The notes under the pieces: generated by a model
The model's input: only the letters and a program-made list of their open reading frames with translations
Databases searched by the model: none
Told to the model about the DNA's origin: nothing
Source: Campylobacterales bacterium
GTDB lineage: Bacteria; Campylobacterota_A; Desulfurellia; JAADFJ01
Assembly (NCBI GenBank): GCA_027080125.1
Contig: JALWSW010000084.1
Coordinates: 1 to 7,091, forward strand
Direction: 5' to 3'
DNA length: 7,091 nt
In this document: positions 5,385 to 7,091 of the stretch, in pieces
Layout: every line of letters begins with the position of its first letter
How positions within the stretch are numbered: the stretch's first letter is position 1
Translations under genes and position numbers: made by a program

Positions 5385-5417
5385 TTATGCTGTTTTACTG
5401 GCTTGACAGCATACTGT
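5385..5417. promoter_or_regulatory. Candidate par operator/centromere upstream of parA
   Basis: TATGCTGT (5386-5393) pairs perfectly with ACAGCATA (5406-5413) across 12 bp. A third half-site follows, because ACAGCATACTGT (5406-5417) is itself a ten-of-twelve palindrome. TTGACA (5403-5408), a perfect -35, lies inside; no good -10 is visible. In type Ib systems the small partner protein binds repeats directly before parA, serving as both centromere and operator, which fits this 59-bp gap. It could alternatively be a weak rep terminator, but no T-tract follows the stem. Confidence 0.5.
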
Positions 5418-5436
5418 TTTGCCGGTAAGCTGGTAA

Positions 5437-6201
5437 ATGATGAAAACAATAGCGGTAGCAAACCAAAAGGGCGGTGTTGGAAAGACAACTTCTACTTTAG
5501 CTCTGGCATCTGCTGTAGCAAACAAGGGATATAATGTCTGCCTTGTTGACTTAGATCCTCAGGGTTCTTTAACTCTTTCTCTTGGACTAAATCCTGACAC
5601 ACTTGAAAAAACAGTCTATAACATCCTCATAAACGAACTAACCGTTGATGAAGTTGCGCTGAAAATAGGCAATCTTACCCTTTTGCCTGCAAATATAGAT
5701 CTCTCTGCAGCAGAAATAGAACTTTTAAATGAGATAGGCAGAGAAAGTATTTTATCTGACATATTAAAGACGATTAGCAACAGATTCGATTTTGTCTTCA
5801 TCGATAATCCCCCATCACTTAACCTCTTAACCATCAACTCTCTGGTGGCGGCCGATGGAGTGATTATACCTATAGAAACTAAGTTTCTCGGACTTAGAGG
5901 AATATCGTTGCTGCTTTCGACTATAGACAAAGTAAGAAAAAAATTAAATAGAAACCTTGAGATCATCGGCATAATACCAACCATGAGCGATAATACTGTA
6001 ATGTCCCGTGAGGTTTTGGACGAGCTGAAATCAAATGTTGACAATATCACGGTTTATAAACCCGTCAAAAGAACTGTAAAGGTGGTGGAATCAAGTGTGG
6101 CTTATAAATCTATTGTTGATTTTAAGCCTTCAAGTGATATAGCCCAGGCTTATAAAAATATAGCGGAGGATTTGTTGAAGTGGCAAAAAAACCGAGCATA
6201 A
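5437..6201 (+). CDS. parA: ParA-type partition ATPase, 254 aa
   Basis: This is a deviant-Walker P-loop ATPase that positions plasmid copies on the nucleoid. KGGVGKTT at residues 11-18 is the signature Walker A with the extra lysine, DLDPQG (38-43) the A' motif, and FVFIDNPPS (119-127) the Walker B region. The usual residue before PPS in DxPPS is asparagine here. There is no N-terminal HTH, so it is of the Soj/ParF-like short class rather than the P1/F type. ATG 5437 and ATG 5440 are adjacent. The ribosome site is weak. The 3' end overlaps the next gene by 22 nt, and that gene's GGAGGA lies within parA, indicating coupled expression. Confidence 0.95.
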   Translation: MMKTIAVANQKGGVGKTTSTLALASAVANKGYNVCLVDLDPQGSLTLSLGLNPDTLEKTVYNILINELTVDEVALKIGNLTLLPANIDLSAAEIELLNEIGRESILSDILKTISNRFDFVFIDNPPSLNLLTINSLVAADGVIIPIETKFLGLRGISLLLSTIDKVRKKLNRNLEIIGIIPTMSDNTVMSREVLDELKSNVDNITVYKPVKRTVKVVESSVAYKSIVDFKPSSDIAQAYKNIAEDLLKWQKNRA

Positions 6202-6437
6202 AAGGCAAAGGCGCAGATATATTTTTCGGAGATCAAAAGCCAGCAAGACAGCAAGATGGTAAGCCAGTAAAACATCAAACCAGTAAAATGGTAAAAGCTA
6301 CATTCTACCTTACCAACGAAGCTAATATTACCCTTGAAAAGATAAAGTTAAAAAGATTGGAAAATGGTGAAAAGATCGATAAGTCATCACTTATTGTAGA
6401 GGCAGTGCAACTCCTGAAGGATAAATACGGGCTTTAA
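6180..6437 (+). CDS. Small RHH partition protein (ParB/ParG-like), 85 aa
   Basis: This is the likely centromere-binding partner of ParA. The start is GTG 6180, with GGAGGA at 6165-6170, 9 nt upstream. Residues 1-35 are basic and probably disordered (KPSIKGKGADIFFGDQKPARQQDGK). Residues 38-43 (VKATFYL) give the RHH strand, 46-62 the first helix and 67-82 (DKSSLIVEAVQLLKDKYGL) the second. A flexible tail plus a C-terminal RHH is the plan of ParG and related proteins, whose tail stimulates the ATPase. The tight overlap with parA supports this. It is not a canonical HTH ParB, and sequence identity with ParG itself is not claimed. Confidence 0.85.
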   Translation: MAKKPSIKGKGADIFFGDQKPARQQDGKPVKHQTSKMVKATFYLTNEANITLEKIKLKRLENGEKIDKSSLIVEAVQLLKDKYGL

Positions 6438-6442
6438 TTTCC

Positions 6443-6471
6443 TTGCCATAACACAATTCTTGTGTTATATT
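6443..6471 (+). promoter_or_regulatory. Toxin-antitoxin promoter with operator palindrome in its spacer
   Basis: TTGCCA (6443-6448) and TATATT (6466-6471) are 17 bp apart, each five of six to consensus. The palindrome ATAACACAA/TTGTGTTAT with loop TTC (6448-6468) fills the spacer. Binding of the RHH antitoxin or its complex here would block RNA polymerase, the usual autoregulation of DinJ/RelB operons. The stem could also partly terminate the par transcript, although no T-tract follows. Confidence 0.7.
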
Positions 6472-6496
6472 AATATTATAAAAAGGAGGAGCGATT

Positions 6497-6769
6497 ATGG
6501 GGGATAAAGTCAGAAGCAACGTCTATTTAAATAAAGAGGACAAGGAAAAGGCTAAGTCTATATTCGGCAAATACGGCTTGAGTCTGAGCGATGCCATCAA
6601 TATATTTCTTGCTCAATCTGTATATTCCAACGGCCTGCCCTTTAAGATCGAGATACCGACCAAGGAAACAGAGCAAGCGATGAGAGAAGCTGAAAAGGGC
6701 ATAAATATGGAGAAAACAACCTTCGATGAGATTAAGATAGATGCAAAGAGAAGGATATCTGATTGCTGA
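6497..6769 (+). CDS. dinJ: RelB/DinJ-family antitoxin, 90 aa
   Basis: This is the antitoxin of a type II module: it should neutralise the downstream RNase by wrapping its C-terminal tail around it and should repress the operon. Residues 6-11 (RSNVYL) are the RHH strand, 13-25 helix one and 30-43 helix two. GLSLSDAINIFLAQSVYSNGLPFKI (27-51) is the hallmark stretch of the family. The charged tail (55-90) fits the toxin-binding segment. GGAGGA (6485-6490) is 6 nt before ATG 6497. The stop codon overlaps the toxin gene by 7 nt. Confidence 0.93.
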   Translation: MGDKVRSNVYLNKEDKEKAKSIFGKYGLSLSDAINIFLAQSVYSNGLPFKIEIPTKETEQAMREAEKGINMEKTTFDEIKIDAKRRISDC

Positions 6770-7035
6770 ATCTCCAAAGACATAAAGTCTTTGTCAAAGA
6801 TGTCAGAAAAATTACCTTTACCAATGCTCAATATGAAAAATATATCAAATATCTTTCTATGCTGCTTAACGAGAAACCGCTACCTGCAGGATCCAGGGAT
6901 CACCAATTAACAGGCAGATTTACCGGATTCCGTGAGTTTCATATAGGAGGCGATCTGGTGGTTGTCTATAAAATTGAAGCTAATGTCTTGCAGCTTATCC
7001 GGTTGGGAAGTCACAGCCAACTGTTCAGCAGATAA
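6763..7035 (+). CDS. yafQ: YafQ-family mRNA-endonuclease toxin, 90 aa
   Basis: This is a RelE-superfamily ribosome-dependent RNase that cleaves mRNA when the antitoxin is degraded. H47, H60, D64, H84 and F88 match E. coli YafQ H50, H63, D67, H87 and F91 with identical spacings, so the catalytic set looks intact. The tryptophan after the aspartate in YafQ is leucine here (L65). DHQLTGRFTGFREFHIGGDLVVVYKI (46-71) is the family core. The start is TTG 6763, 7 nt after AAGGA (6751-6755) and overlapping the antitoxin end by 7 nt; CTG 6766 is the only close alternative. A rare start codon and coupling should keep toxin below antitoxin. Confidence 0.93.
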   Translation: MLNLQRHKVFVKDVRKITFTNAQYEKYIKYLSMLLNEKPLPAGSRDHQLTGRFTGFREFHIGGDLVVVYKIEANVLQLIRLGSHSQLFSR

Positions 7036-7091
7036 AAGAGCGTTAATACGGCAAGGAAATAACCTGCAAGGGTACAATATTACACGATTTA
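7036..7091. other. Short non-coding tail
   Basis: After the toxin stop codon I see no hairpin, promoter or open frame that can be supported before the window ends. Confidence 0.5.

Noticed and set aside
5074..5488. Leftward serine/phenylalanine-rich frames opposite rep and parA
   Set aside because: They are antisense shadows of the K/E-rich rep coding sequence and lack ribosome sites.
5616..6050. 144-codon leftward frame inside parA
   Set aside because: parA has unmistakable ATPase motifs on the other strand; the antisense frame has no recognisable features.

Overview
The window looks like the backbone of a bacterial plasmid, or a plasmid-derived mobile element, from a moderately AT-rich Gram-negative-type bacterium. 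The evidence is a tandem-iteron origin next to a Rep_3-type initiator, a ParA plus small ribbon-helix-helix (RHH) partition pair, a DinJ/YafQ-type toxin-antitoxin pair, a tyrosine recombinase and another RHH protein. There are no rRNA or tRNA genes and no metabolic genes. I cannot name the host from sequence alone.

Layout. (1) Leftward block, 1-1271: a plasmid RHH protein (truncated by the window edge) with a phased array of GTATAG repeats in its promoter, and a 317-residue tyrosine recombinase with the full R-K-H-R-H-Y set. (2) 1272-1833, non-coding: two short tandem duplications before the recombinase start, then a chain of about sixteen mostly non-identical hairpins (1363-1794), many back to back, ending in a perfect 16-bp inverted repeat. 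(3) Rightward cassette, 1834-3354: a good sigma70-like promoter and three tightly packed genes that I do not recognise as known families: a putative helix-turn-helix protein, a single-pass membrane protein with a long coiled coil, and a small protein with an acidic N-terminus. (4) 3355-4153, non-coding: a TATAAT element with hairpins, a second hairpin cluster whose members each resemble one in the first chain, a T-rich stretch, five perfect 21-bp iterons, and an inverted repeat overlapping the rep promoter. (5) Rightward maintenance block, 4154-7035: rep, a candidate partition site, parA, a parB-like RHH gene, and the toxin-antitoxin operon.

How the parts fit. Rep should bind the iterons to start replication and probably represses itself through the adjacent inverted repeat. 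ParA and the RHH protein should segregate copies. The toxin-antitoxin pair penalises loss. The recombinase may resolve multimers or integrate the element. The rep/par/TA part is AT-rich, while the recombinase and hairpin region are visibly richer in G+C, so the element appears mosaic. The most novel parts are the hairpin chain with its related second cluster, and the unrecognised three-gene cassette.
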